Positions 44,851-54,770 of a stretch of 64,000 bases of DNA are shown piece by piece. A program made the position numbers and the translations under genes. The DNA comes from Mycobacterium sp. 1245805.9. GTDB lineage: Bacteria; Actinomycetota; Actinomycetes; Mycobacteriales; Mycobacteriaceae. The DNA lies in assembly GCF_001672915.1 (NCBI RefSeq), contig NZ_LZKR01000216.1, positions 23,577-87,576 of the forward strand, given 5' to 3'. The notes under the pieces were generated by a model that searched no databases, was not told the origin of the DNA, and worked only from the letters and a program-made list of their open reading frames with translations. The number at the start of each line of letters is the position of its first letter. Within the stretch, counting starts at the first letter, position 1.

Positions 44851-46408
44851 GGTGGTCTCCTTCGGTGGCGATGGGCAGGGTGAACTGAAGCCGGGTTCCG
44901 TCGGTGTAGGTCGTGTCGACCCAGATGGTGCCGCCGTGCTGCTCGACGATCTTCTTGCACAGCGCCAGGCCGACGCCGGTGCCGGAGTACACCTCCCGGC
45001 CGTGCAGCCGCTGAAAAATGACGAAGACCTTCTCGGAAAATTCCTCGGCGATGCCAATCCCGTTGTCCGACACTGACAACAGCCACTCGCCGGCGCGCCG
45101 TTCGCAGTCGACGACGACGCGGGGGCGGCGGTCCTTGTGCCGGAACTTCACCGCGTTGCCGATCAGGTTCTGCCACAGCATGGTCAGCAGCGTGGGATCG
45201 CCGATGATCCGCGGCAGCGGCTGCGGGGGCCGCACGATTTCGGCGTCCGTCTCCTCGATGGCGGCGGCGAGGTTGGCCACGCCGGCGTCCAGCACCGTGC
45301 CGAGGTCGACCTCGGTTTCCATGGTGGCCAGGCGACCCACGCGGGAGAACGTGAGCAGGTCGTTGATCAGCACCTGCATGCGCTTGGCCCCGTCGACGGC
45401 GAACCCGATGTATTCGAGTCCACGCTCGTCGAGCTGGTCGCCGTAACGCTTTTCGAGCAGCTGACAGAACGAGGCGACCTTGCGCAGCGGTTCCTGCAGA
45501 TCATGGGACGCGACGTAGGCGAACTGCTCGAGTTCGGCGTTCGAACGCCGCAATTCGAGGGCCTGCTCGTCCAAAAGCGTACGGGCCGAATGGGATACCT
45601 CGAGCTCCTCGACGAGGCGCTCCCGCATGTTCTCCACGTCGATCGCCATGTTGCGAATGTCCTTAGGGCGCCGCGGCGCCGAGATGGTCTCGCCGAAGTC
45701 TCCCCGCGTGATCCGCCGGCAGGCCGCGGCCAGCACCGCGATCGGGCGGGTGACCGCGTCCCGCACCAGGATCCCCAGCGCGGCCGCCGTGCCGAAGAAC
45801 AAGAGGACCATTGCGACGAGCACCCGGTCCCGCCAGGTGTCGGTGCGTTTGAGATCGTCGGCCGCCTGGTTGCGCGCCGCGGTCAGGTTCGCGTTCTGCC
45901 TGTCGAAAAGGGCACGCAGGTGGTCGAATTGGGCCTTGCCGCGTTCGGCCGCGGGCCGGCTCGTGACGTTGCGGGCGTCGGGGGCCACGCTCGCGATCGC
46001 GGGCTCGGCGTAGTTGGTGCGCCAGTTGGCGGCCGCCCGCTCGATCGCGTCGAGGTCGGCGAGCAGGTCCGGGCGCTCGGGCAACCGTCGCCGGATGTCC
46101 TCGGCCGCTTCGCGTTCGGTGTGCTGCCCGTCGTAGTAGGGCGTGAGGAACTGGCGATCGGCCGCGATCAGGTAGCCGCGCACGCCGGTTTCCTGGTCGC
46201 GCAGCGCCGACTGCAGCTGATAGGCCGCCACCCGCGACGGCTGGATTCCGTCGACCAACCCGCGCAGCATGTGATCGGAGCGCTGCAGCAGCACGGCCCC
46301 GACCACCGCGTCGGCGAGCACCATAACGCCCATGGTGGACAGGACCAGGAACTGCCAGCCGCGCACGGTCAGCTGCGTCAGGCGCGGCACTCGCAGGGTG
46401 GGGCTCAC
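44825..46408 (-). CDS. CHASE3-HAMP sensor histidine kinase
   Basis: 527 aa from GTG 46408, overlapping the upstream stop (GTGA). First membrane helix (LVLSTMGVMVLADAVVGAVLL), an extracytoplasmic CHASE3 domain (about 45-185, with SALRDQETGVRGYLIAADR), second helix (VLVAMVLLFFGTAAALGILV), HAMP, coiled coil, HisKA with FAYVASHDLQEPLRKV, and HATPase_c with LWQNLIGNAVKFRH, SDNGIGIA and GTGVGLALCKKI. The kinase core is the phytochrome-like HWE/Cph1 style. The signal is unknown. Middle gene of a three-gene cassette. Confidence 0.94.
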   Translation of the reverse strand: MSPTLRVPRLTQLTVRGWQFLVLSTMGVMVLADAVVGAVLLQRSDHMLRGLVDGIQPSRVAAYQLQSALRDQETGVRGYLIAADRQFLTPYYDGQHTEREAAEDIRRRLPERPDLLADLDAIERAAANWRTNYAEPAIASVAPDARNVTSRPAAERGKAQFDHLRALFDRQNANLTAARNQAADDLKRTDTWRDRVLVAMVLLFFGTAAALGILVRDAVTRPIAVLAAACRRITRGDFGETISAPRRPKDIRNMAIDVENMRERLVEELEVSHSARTLLDEQALELRRSNAELEQFAYVASHDLQEPLRKVASFCQLLEKRYGDQLDERGLEYIGFAVDGAKRMQVLINDLLTFSRVGRLATMETEVDLGTVLDAGVANLAAAIEETDAEIVRPPQPLPRIIGDPTLLTMLWQNLIGNAVKFRHKDRRPRVVVDCERRAGEWLLSVSDNGIGIAEEFSEKVFVIFQRLHGREVYSGTGVGLALCKKIVEQHGGTIWVDTTYTDGTRLQFTLPIATEGDHRDVSDIGR

Positions 46409-47613
46409 GTCGTCGTCCGCTCGACGCGCACCACCGCGATGTCGTCGCTGAGCCCGCCGCGCGGGCGGGCGAGTTCCTCGGCGCCGTCGATGAGGGCGTC
46501 GACGAACGCCGGGCCGGGCAGCCGCGCATGCTTGCGGGCCAGCGTGAGCAGGCCGTCCTCGCCCAGGCGCCGGTTGCCGTCCCCGGAATACCCCTCGAAG
46601 AGCCCGTCGGTCAGCAGCAGCAGTCCCTGTCCCAAATGCAGGCGCAGCTCGTGCCGCGGCCAATGGTCGCCGCCCAGGCCCAGCGCCAGACCGCCCGGCG
46701 GCTCCACCCATTCGACGTCCTCGCCGTCGTGCAGCAGCATCCCCGGGTGGCCGGCCCGCACGGCGGTGACGCCGGTGCCGTCGGGGTGGATCTCCAGGCT
46801 GAGCACCGTCGCGAAGATTCCCCGCCCGGTGCGCTCGGACTGCAGCACCCGCTCGAGCTTCGGCATCAGCTCGACGCCGTGCACGCCGGCGAAGGTGAGC
46901 GCGCGGAACGCGATGCGCAGGGCCGCCCCCAGCGCCGCCTCGTCCGGCCCGTGCCCGGCGACGTCGCCGATCAGGACGTGCAGGACGCGGTCTTGTGTCT
47001 GGACGACGTCGTAGAAGTCCCCGCACAACAGCGCGTCCTCGCGGCTCGGCCGGTACCGCGCGACGATGTCGACGCCGGGCTCGTCGAGCAGCAGCGGCGA
47101 CGGCAGCAGGCCGCGCTCCAGCAGCGCGTTCTCCCGGGCCCGAAGCCGGGTCGCGTGCAGGTCGGCGGCGATGAGCTCGGCCCGTTTGCGTTCGATCGCA
47201 TAGAGCAGCGCGCGCCGCAGCATCTCGGGTTCGACCCGCCCCTTGACGAGGTAGTCCTGCGCGCCCGCCGCGACCGCGGAGGCCCCGAAGTATTCGTCGT
47301 TCAACCCGGTCAGCACGACGATCGGAACCGTGGCGTCGCGCCGGGCGATGCGGCCCAGCGCGTCGATCCCGCTGGCGTCGGGCAGGTTCAGGTCCAGCAG
47401 CACGCAGTCGGGCCGCGCCGACGCGATCTCCTCTTCGGCCTGCGCGATCGACCGCGCCCAGGTCAACCGGATGTCGGCGACGGCGTCGGCGATCAGCTCT
47501 TCCACGAGCAGCGCGTCCGCGCGGTCGTCCTCGACCAACAGCAGCGACAGTGACTGCCACTGCGCGGGCGGCGTGGAAGCAGAGCGCACGGCCATCAAGC
47601 CCCGGTCACCCAT
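46405..47613 (-). CDS. Receiver-linked PP2C/SpoIIE (RsbU-like) serine phosphatase
   Basis: 402 aa from ATG 47613; ATG 47595 is an alternative and neither has a strong ribosome site. N-terminal receiver (about 20-140): LLLVEDDRADALLVEEL, LLDLNLPDASGID, VVLTGLNDEY, DYLVKGRVE. A short coiled linker leads to a PP2C-like phosphatase (about 185-400): ALLCGDFYDVVQ and LIGDVAGHGPDEAALG hold the metal-binding Asp residues, then GLLLLTDGLFE and LSDDIAVVRVE. RsbU-type enzymes dephosphorylate STAS anti-anti-sigma factors. This suggests a link to the SigF partner-switch system 12 kb away, though that is inference. Confidence 0.93.
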   Translation of the reverse strand: MGDRGLMAVRSASTPPAQWQSLSLLLVEDDRADALLVEELIADAVADIRLTWARSIAQAEEEIASARPDCVLLDLNLPDASGIDALGRIARRDATVPIVVLTGLNDEYFGASAVAAGAQDYLVKGRVEPEMLRRALLYAIERKRAELIAADLHATRLRARENALLERGLLPSPLLLDEPGVDIVARYRPSREDALLCGDFYDVVQTQDRVLHVLIGDVAGHGPDEAALGAALRIAFRALTFAGVHGVELMPKLERVLQSERTGRGIFATVLSLEIHPDGTGVTAVRAGHPGMLLHDGEDVEWVEPPGGLALGLGGDHWPRHELRLHLGQGLLLLTDGLFEGYSGDGNRRLGEDGLLTLARKHARLPGPAFVDALIDGAEELARPRGGLSDDIAVVRVERTTT

Positions 47614-47664
47614 GGAAGCCCACGGGACGCCATGTTATGCATCGGACGCTCCCCTGGCCGCGAC

Positions 47665-47697
47665 AAGACGCGGAAAAGACGCGGAAAAGACGCGGAA
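47665..47697. repeat. Three tandem 11-bp repeats
   Basis: AAGACGCGGAA occurs three times without gap (47665-47675, 47676-47686, 47687-47697) and a partial fourth follows. The repeats lie 50-85 bp upstream of the signalling cassette, within the 222-bp gap to fadE25. A possible variable-number locus. Confidence 0.85.
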
Positions 47698-47835
47698 AGA
47701 CACTGCGCTGGATGACGGTCGGAGTGGATGGCCGGTGCCTGTTTACCGACGCTCGGGCCGGACTTACCGGCCCATCTCGTTGCCGTCGGAGATCCTATTC
47801 GGTGCGCCGACGCGTTCCCCAACGGAGTCCCGCAT

Positions 47836-49005
47836 TCAGCGCAGCAGCGCCCGCGACATCACCACGCGCTGAATCTGGTTGGTGCCCTCGTAGATCTGGG
47901 TGATCTTGGCGTCGCGCATCATCCGCTCGACCGGGAAGTCGGTGGTGTAGCCGGCGCCGCCGAACAACTGCACCGCGTCGGTGGTGACCTCCATCGCGAC
48001 GTCGGAGGCGAAGCACTTGGACGCCGCGGAGATGAAGCCGAGATCCGATTCGCCGCGCTCGGCGCGGGCCGCCGCCTGGTACACCAGCATCCGCGCGGCC
48101 TCGACCTTCATCGCCATGTCGGCCAGCATGAACTGGACGGCCTGGAAGCTGCTGATCGACTCGCCGAACTGCTTGCGGTCCTTGGTGTAGGCGATCGCGG
48201 CGTCCAGTGCGCCCTGGGCGATGCCGACCGCCTGGGCGCCGATGGTGGGACGGGTGTGGTCCAGCGTGGCCAGCGCGGTCTTGAAGCCGGTGCCCGGCTC
48301 ACCGATGATCCGGTCGCCCGGGATGCGGCAGTTCTCGAAGTACAGCTCGGTGGTCGGCGAGCCCTTGATGCCCAGCTTCTTCTCCTTGGGACCGACGGTG
48401 AAGCCCTCGTCGTCGATGTGCACGATGAACGACGAGATGCCGTTGGCGCCCTTGTCCGGGTCGGTCACCGCCATCACCGTGTACCAGGTCGACTTGCCGC
48501 CGTTGGTGATCCAGGCCTTGGCGCCGTTGAGGATCCAGTCGTCGCCGTCGGCCTTGGCGCGGGTGCGCATCGACGCCGCGTCGCTGCCGGCCTCGCGCTC
48601 GGACAGCGCGTAGGAGGCCAGCGCGCCGCCCTCCGCGAGCGTGGGCAGCACCTGCTTCTTCAGCTCCTCCGAGCCGCGCAGGATCAGGCCCATGGTGCCC
48701 AGCTTGTTCACCGCCGGGATCAACGACGCGGACGCGTCCACCCGCGCCACCTCTTCGATCACGATGCACGCCGCGACCGAGTCCGCGCCCTGCCCGCCGT
48801 ACTCCTCCGGCACGTGCACGGCGTTGAAGCCCGACCCGTTCAGCGCGTCCAGCGCCTCCTGCGGGAACCGCGCGTTCTCGTCGACGTCGGCCGCGTGGGG
48901 CGCGATCTCCTTTTCCGCCAGCGCGCGGATCGCGGCCCGCAGCTCCCGGTGTTCCTCGGGCAGTTGGAACAGGTCGAACGACGGGTTTCCGGCCCATCCA
49001 GCCAT
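47836..49005 (-). CDS. fadE25: Acyl-CoA dehydrogenase FadE25
   Basis: 389 aa from ATG 49005, with AAGGAGG upstream; same length as the M. tuberculosis protein. Acyl-CoA dehydrogenase motifs: ALSEREAGSDAASMRT, FAD/ETF segment WITNGGKSTWYTVMA, and the catalytic Glu in QIYEGTNQIQRVVM. Introduces the first double bond in beta-oxidation of acyl-CoA. It is very strongly conserved in mycobacteria beside purE-purK, but its chain-length preference is not evident. Ends 25 bp after purE. Confidence 0.96.
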   Translation of the reverse strand: MAGWAGNPSFDLFQLPEEHRELRAAIRALAEKEIAPHAADVDENARFPQEALDALNGSGFNAVHVPEEYGGQGADSVAACIVIEEVARVDASASLIPAVNKLGTMGLILRGSEELKKQVLPTLAEGGALASYALSEREAGSDAASMRTRAKADGDDWILNGAKAWITNGGKSTWYTVMAVTDPDKGANGISSFIVHIDDEGFTVGPKEKKLGIKGSPTTELYFENCRIPGDRIIGEPGTGFKTALATLDHTRPTIGAQAVGIAQGALDAAIAYTKDRKQFGESISSFQAVQFMLADMAMKVEAARMLVYQAAARAERGESDLGFISAASKCFASDVAMEVTTDAVQLFGGAGYTTDFPVERMMRDAKITQIYEGTNQIQRVVMSRALLR

Positions 49006-49030
49006 GGTCGGCCTCCTTGCACTCGCTAAG

Positions 49031-49546
49031 CTACTCGCCGGTAACTTTACCGTGGCGCTGTTGCAGCGCCGAATCCTTGGCACGCACGCTCTCGGCCAGC
49101 TGGTTCTGAAACGCGACGATCCGCGCCCGCAGCGCCGCGTCGGACGCGGCCAGGATGCGCACGGCGAGCAGGCCCGCGTTGCGGGCGCCGCCGATGGAGA
49201 CCGTGGCGACCGGAACGCCGGCCGGCATCTGCACGATCGACAGCAGCGAGTCCAGGCCGTCGAGGCGGGCCAGCGGCACCGGCACCCCGATCACCGGCAG
49301 CGGCGTGGCGGAGGCGACCATCCCGGGCAGGTGCGCGGCTCCGCCGGCGCCGGCGATGATCACCTCTAGGCCGCGGTCGGCCGCGGTGCGGGCGTAGTCG
49401 AACATCGCCTGCGGCGTGCGGTGCGCCGAGACCACCCGGACCTCGGCCGGGACGTCGAACTCGGCCAGCGCCTCGGCGGCGTCGGCCATCACCGACCAGT
49501 CGCTGTCGCTGCCCATGATGACCCCTACCCGAGGTGCGTCACCCAT
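49031..49546 (-). CDS. purE: N5-carboxyaminoimidazole ribonucleotide mutase PurE
   Basis: 171 aa from ATG 49546 (MGDAPRVGVIMGSDSDWSVM). Class I PurE: GSDSDW, VVSAHRTPQAMFDYA with the catalytic His, and AGAGGAAHLPGMVA. It rearranges N5-CAIR to CAIR in purine synthesis. The start overlaps the purK stop by 8 nt, so both enzymes are made together. Confidence 0.97.
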   Translation of the reverse strand: MGDAPRVGVIMGSDSDWSVMADAAEALAEFDVPAEVRVVSAHRTPQAMFDYARTAADRGLEVIIAGAGGAAHLPGMVASATPLPVIGVPVPLARLDGLDSLLSIVQMPAGVPVATVSIGGARNAGLLAVRILAASDAALRARIVAFQNQLAESVRAKDSALQQRHGKVTGE

Positions 49547-50756
49547 GTGGATCCCATCCGTCCGTCCACTGCCCGTGTGACAACCAGTGTGCCGCCAGCT
49601 CGGCGCGTTCACGCAGTTGGACCAGGCCCGCCGGGTCCGCGCCCAGGAAATTGACGTGCCCGATCTTGCGGCCGGGCCGTTCCTCCTTGCCGTACAGGTG
49701 AACCCGGGCGCCGGGCATCCGCGCGAACAGGTGGTGCAGCCGCTCGTCCATGCTGATCGCCGGGAGCTGCGGGGCACCCAGCACGTTGGCCATCACGATC
49801 ACCGGTGCGATGGCGTCGGTGTCGCCGAGGGGATAGTCCAGCACCGCGCGCAGGTGCTGCTCGAACTGGCTGGTGCGCGCCCCGTCCATGGTCCAGTGCC
49901 CGGAGTTGTGCGGCCGCATCGCGAGCTCGTTGACCAGCAGCGCGCCATCGGTCGTCTCGAACAGCTCGACCGCCAGCACGCCGACGACACCGAGCTCGGC
50001 GGCCAACCGCAACGCCAGCCGCTGGGCCCCGGCGGCCACGCCCTCGTCCAGGTCCGGCGCGGGCGCGATCACCTGCACGCAGATCCCGTCGCGCTGCACC
50101 GTCTCGACCACCGGCCACGCCGCGCCCTGGCCGAACGGGGAGCGAGCCACCAGCGCCGACAGTTCGCGGCGCAGGTTCACCTGCTCCTCTGCCATCACGG
50201 GCACGCCGTCGGCCAGGAAGCTGGCGGCGATTTCGCGGGCGTGCAGGGGGTCGCGGGCCATCCGGACCCCGCGCCCGTCGTAGCCGCCGCGGACCGCCTT
50301 GACGACGACGGGGCCGCCCACCCGCGCGGCGAACTCCTCGAGCTCGTCCAGGTTGCCGATGCCGGCATAGCGCGGCACCGGCGCGCCGAGGGCCTCCAAC
50401 CGCCGCCGCATCACCAGCTTGTCCTGGGCGTGCACCAAGGCGTGCGGCGGCGGCGCCACGTTGACGCCCTCGGCGACCAGCTTCTCCAGCAGCTCGGTCG
50501 GGACGTGCTCGTGGTCGAACGTCAGCACGTCGGCCCCGGCCGCGACCCGGCGCAGGTCCTCAAGCTCGGTGTGCGAGCCGATCACCACGTCGGGGCTGAC
50601 CTGCGCGGCGGATTCGCCGGGGGCGGTGGCCAGCACCCGCAGCGTCTGCCCCAGCGCGATCGCGGACTGGTGGGTCATGCGGGCGAGTTGACCGCCGCCG
50701 ACCATCGCCACGACGGGGGCGGCCTTGGGTGAGCGCTTGTTCGGCACGGCCATCAT
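49539..50756 (-). CDS. purK: N5-carboxyaminoimidazole ribonucleotide synthase PurK
   Basis: 405 aa from ATG 50756 (MMAVPNKRSPK); ATG 50753 also possible. ATP-grasp enzyme: VAMVGGGQLARMTHQSAIALGQ at the N-terminus, KAVRGGYDGRGVRMA, VLAVELFETTDGALLVNELAMRPHNSGHWT. It carboxylates AIR with ATP and bicarbonate, feeding PurE. Slightly shorter at the C-terminus than the 429-aa H37Rv annotation. Divergent from the GtrA gene across 66 bp. Confidence 0.96.
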   Translation of the reverse strand: MMAVPNKRSPKAAPVVAMVGGGQLARMTHQSAIALGQTLRVLATAPGESAAQVSPDVVIGSHTELEDLRRVAAGADVLTFDHEHVPTELLEKLVAEGVNVAPPPHALVHAQDKLVMRRRLEALGAPVPRYAGIGNLDELEEFAARVGGPVVVKAVRGGYDGRGVRMARDPLHAREIAASFLADGVPVMAEEQVNLRRELSALVARSPFGQGAAWPVVETVQRDGICVQVIAPAPDLDEGVAAGAQRLALRLAAELGVVGVLAVELFETTDGALLVNELAMRPHNSGHWTMDGARTSQFEQHLRAVLDYPLGDTDAIAPVIVMANVLGAPQLPAISMDERLHHLFARMPGARVHLYGKEERPGRKIGHVNFLGADPAGLVQLRERAELAAHWLSHGQWTDGWDPHG

Positions 50757-50808
50757 CGTGTCACGGTCCGCGGCGAAACAGATTTTGCGTCGTTTTTGCG
50801 TCCGTCCG

Positions 50809-50814
50809 TACACT
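50809..50814 (+). promoter_or_regulatory. -10 element for the GtrA gene (leaderless)
   Basis: TACACT ends 8 nt before GTG 50823. Two copies of TTTTGCGTC (50783-50800 region) lie upstream. Confidence 0.5.
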
Positions 50815-50822
50815 GACGTGTT

Positions 50823-51494
50823 GTGTCCTTCGCCGATGCCGTAATTTCGCGCCTGCCCGAGGCCGTTCAGCCTCATTTGCTGCGCCATCACGAGCTGATC
50901 AAATTCGCGATCGTCGGCGGCACCACGTTCATCATCGACTCGGCGATCTTCTACACCCTCAAGCTGACGATCCTCGAACCCAAGCCGGTGACGGCCAAGG
51001 TGATCGCGGGCATCGTCGCGGTCATCGCCTCCTACGTCCTGAACCGGGAGTGGAGCTTCCGCGACCGCGGCGGCCGCGAGCGCCACCACGAGGCGTTCTT
51101 GTTCTTCGCCTTCAGCGGCGTGGGGGTGCTGCTTTCCATGGCGCCGCTGTGGTTCTCGCACTACGTGCTGCAGCTCCGAGTGCCCGAGGTGTCGCTGACG
51201 CTGGAGAACATCACCGACTTCATCTCGGCCTACATCATCGGCAACCTGCTGCAGATGGCGTTCCGCTTCTGGGCGTTCCGCCGCTGGGTGTTCCCCGACG
51301 AGTTCGCCCGCAACCCGGACAAGGCGATCGAATCCGCCCTTACCGCAGGCGGTTTCGCCGAGGTCCTGGAGGACGCGTACGAGGGCGGCTTGGAGAAGAG
51401 CAACGTCACCCTGCTGCGGTCGTGGCGGAAAAAGGCGAGCCGGTTCGGTCAGCTCGGCGACTCCTCCGAACCCAGGGTGTCGAAGACTTCGTGA
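50823..51494 (+). CDS. GtrA-family membrane protein
   Basis: 223 aa from GTG 50823 (V/M-SFADAVISRLPEAVQPHLL). Four membrane helices form a GtrA domain: HELIKFAIVGGTTFIIDSAIFY, AKVIAGIVAVIASYVLNREWSF, FLFFAFSGVGVLLSMAPLWF and DFISAYIIGNLLQMAFRFWAFRRWVF. GtrA proteins are thought to move polyprenyl-phosphate sugars across the membrane. A charged C-terminal tail follows. Counterpart of Rv3277; its last 46 nt overlap the end of the convergent PH-domain gene. Confidence 0.93.
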   Translation: MSFADAVISRLPEAVQPHLLRHHELIKFAIVGGTTFIIDSAIFYTLKLTILEPKPVTAKVIAGIVAVIASYVLNREWSFRDRGGRERHHEAFLFFAFSGVGVLLSMAPLWFSHYVLQLRVPEVSLTLENITDFISAYIIGNLLQMAFRFWAFRRWVFPDEFARNPDKAIESALTAGGFAEVLEDAYEGGLEKSNVTLLRSWRKKASRFGQLGDSSEPRVSKTS

Positions 51495-51967
51495 TACAGC
51501 AGCGCGTGCACTTCGCGCAGCCGCGGAATGTTGTAGAACTCCAACGGATCTTGTGACGCCGACTCGATGATCAGCGTTCCGGTGCGAAACATGCGCTCGG
51601 TCAAGCGGTCCCGGAACTCCACGCTGTTGATGCGGGCCAGCGGGATGTCGATCCCGCTGCGGGTGAGGACCCCGTGCCGGAACATCACCCGGCGGTTGGT
51701 GACGACGAAATGTGTGGTCAGCCAGCCCAGGAACGGCCACAGTGTAAGCCAGCCGACGATCACCAGCCAGACGCCCCAGATGACGCCGTAGATGATGTTC
51801 TTGGCGAGCTGCTCCCAGTGCGTCGAGTTGAGGTAGCCGGAACCGAACGCGGCCAGCGCGGTCGCCAGCACGAGCACCACGACGGGCCAGATCAACCGCT
51901 TCCAGTGCGGGTGGCGGTGCAGGACGACCTGTTCGCCGGCGGCCAGGGCGTTGTCCGGATAGCTCAC
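51449..51967 (-). CDS. Bacterial PH-domain membrane protein
   Basis: 172 aa from GTG 51967 (V/M-SYPDNALAAGEQVVLHRHPHW), the same length as Rv3278c. Two membrane helices (LIWPVVVLVLATALAAFGSGYL and IYGVIWGVWLVIVGWLTLWPFL) precede a PH-like domain (THFVVTNRRVMFRHGVLTRSGIDIPLARINSVEF). Function unknown; bPH2 proteins often act in envelope homeostasis. It starts 10 bp after birA on the same strand. Confidence 0.92.
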   Translation of the reverse strand: MSYPDNALAAGEQVVLHRHPHWKRLIWPVVVLVLATALAAFGSGYLNSTHWEQLAKNIIYGVIWGVWLVIVGWLTLWPFLGWLTTHFVVTNRRVMFRHGVLTRSGIDIPLARINSVEFRDRLTERMFRTGTLIIESASQDPLEFYNIPRLREVHALLYHEVFDTLGSEESPS

Positions 51968-51977
51968 GTGAGCGAAG

Positions 51978-52802
51978 CTACCGCTGCTCGCGCAGATGCA
52001 CCACGTCACCGGCCGAAACAACGACGGTTTCGCCGCCGGCCTCCAGACACAGCCGGCCCTGGTCGTCGACGGCGGTCGCGGTGCCCACGACCTCCTTGTC
52101 GCCCGGCAGCACGGCGCGCACCCGGCGCCCGATGGTCAGGCTGCGCGCCCGGTAGTCGGCGGCCAGCGCCCAGTCGGCGCCCCGCGCGGCCCGCCAGGCC
52201 ACGATCCGCCTGCCCAGTTCGGTCAGCACCGCGCCGACAAGCCGGCCGCGGTCGGGCTCGGCGACGCCGAGGTCGAACAGCGATGTGGCGCCGGGCCCGT
52301 CGACCTCCTCGGGGGCCTGAGTCACGTTGAGCCCCAAGCCGATCACCACGACCGGGCGGGACACCTCAGCGAGGATGCCGGCCAGCTTGCCCGGCGAGTC
52401 CGGCGGCCCGGCCAGCACATCGTTGGGCCACTTGAGGCCCGCCCGCACCCCCGTGACGGCCTGCACCGCGTCGACGATCGCCACCCCGGTGGCAAGCGAC
52501 AGCCAGCCCCAGCCCTCGGTCGGCACGTCGACGACGCTGACGCCCACCGACATCGTGATCTGGGCCCGCGGGCTGGCCGTCCAGCCGCGCCCGTGCCGCC
52601 CGCGCCCCGCCGTCTGGTGCTCGGCGATCAGCACCGCCCCGGCGACGTCGTCGCCGGCCGCGGCCCGCGCCAGCAGGTCGGCGTTGGTGGAGCCGGTCTG
52701 TTCCACCACGTCGAGCCGGCGCCAGCCCAGACCGGTGCCGATCAGCTCGGCGCGCAGCGCGGCCTGATCCAGCGGTTGCCGAAGCGAATCGCGGTCCGTC
52801 AC
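51978..52802 (-). CDS. birA: Biotin-protein ligase BirA
   Basis: 274 aa from GTG 52802 (V/M-TDRDSLRQPLDQAALR). Group I ligase without the N-terminal DNA-binding domain of E. coli BirA. Motifs: QTGSTNADLLARA, GRGRHGRGW (biotinyl-AMP loop), GLKWPNDVL, KLAGILAEV, and a C-terminal SH3-like cap. It biotinylates the acyl-CoA carboxylase subunit AccA3 encoded 4 kb away. Divergent from accD5 with only 50 bp between. Confidence 0.96.
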   Translation of the reverse strand: MTDRDSLRQPLDQAALRAELIGTGLGWRRLDVVEQTGSTNADLLARAAAGDDVAGAVLIAEHQTAGRGRHGRGWTASPRAQITMSVGVSVVDVPTEGWGWLSLATGVAIVDAVQAVTGVRAGLKWPNDVLAGPPDSPGKLAGILAEVSRPVVVIGLGLNVTQAPEEVDGPGATSLFDLGVAEPDRGRLVGAVLTELGRRIVAWRAARGADWALAADYRARSLTIGRRVRAVLPGDKEVVGTATAVDDQGRLCLEAGGETVVVSAGDVVHLREQR

Positions 52803-52809
52803 TCCACCC

Positions 52810-52815
52810 AGCCTA
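52810..52815 (-). promoter_or_regulatory. -10 element for birA (leaderless)
   Basis: TAGGCT on the minus strand ends 7 nt before the GTG at 52802. Confidence 0.45.
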
Positions 52816-52838
52816 AGCACCGGCGCGGGGCCTGCCGA

Positions 52839-52844
52839 TACCAT
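52839..52844 (+). promoter_or_regulatory. -10 element for accD5 (leaderless)
   Basis: TACCAT ends 8 nt before the ATG at 52853, in the 50-bp divergent gap. Confidence 0.45.
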
Positions 52845-52852
52845 CGAGTCCC

Positions 52853-54489
<1,637 letters not shown>

Positions 54490-54493
<4 letters not shown>

Positions 54494-54555
54494 GTCGAGC
54501 GAGCGGAGCGAACGCAGTGAGCGACGGGAGTGAGGCGAACAATTGGGCACAGTGA
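54490..54555 (+). CDS. 21-residue mini-ORF between accD5 and accE5
   Basis: GTG 54490 overlaps the accD5 stop (GTGA) and its TGA (54553-54555) overlaps the accE5 GTG at 54552. The peptide ends in SDGSEANNWAQ. This matches the repeated peptide that forms the N-terminus of the longer M. tuberculosis AccE5 (as I recall, units like SRVSGTNEVSDGNETNNPA). So here the leader is detached and out of frame. It may only couple translation. Confidence 0.5.
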
Positions 54556-54770
54556 CGGGGCACGAGCCGCACATCCAGGTGCTCAAGGGCAACCCCACCG
54601 ACGCGGAGCTGGCGGCGCTGGTGGCCGTGCTCGGCGGCGTCGGCGCCGCCTCCCCCGAACCCACCCAGCCGGAGAGCACCCGCTGGGGGCTCCCGGTCGA
54701 CCGGCTACGCTACGCGATGTCGAACTACCAGCGGCTGACCCTGCAGCAGATGACGCACATGCGCCATTGA
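54552..54770 (+). CDS. accE5: Acyl-CoA carboxylase epsilon subunit AccE5
   Basis: 72 aa from GTG 54552 (V/M-TGHEPHIQVLKGNPTDAELAAL); an in-frame TTG at 54543 would add three residues. Small helical epsilon subunit with the conserved core ELAALVAVLG and the C-terminal RWGLPVDRLRYAMSNYQRLTLQQMTHMRH that clamps AccA3 to AccD5. Much shorter than the 177-aa H37Rv protein because the repetitive N-terminal extension is missing here. Confidence 0.92.
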   Translation: MTGHEPHIQVLKGNPTDAELAALVAVLGGVGAASPEPTQPESTRWGLPVDRLRYAMSNYQRLTLQQMTHMRH

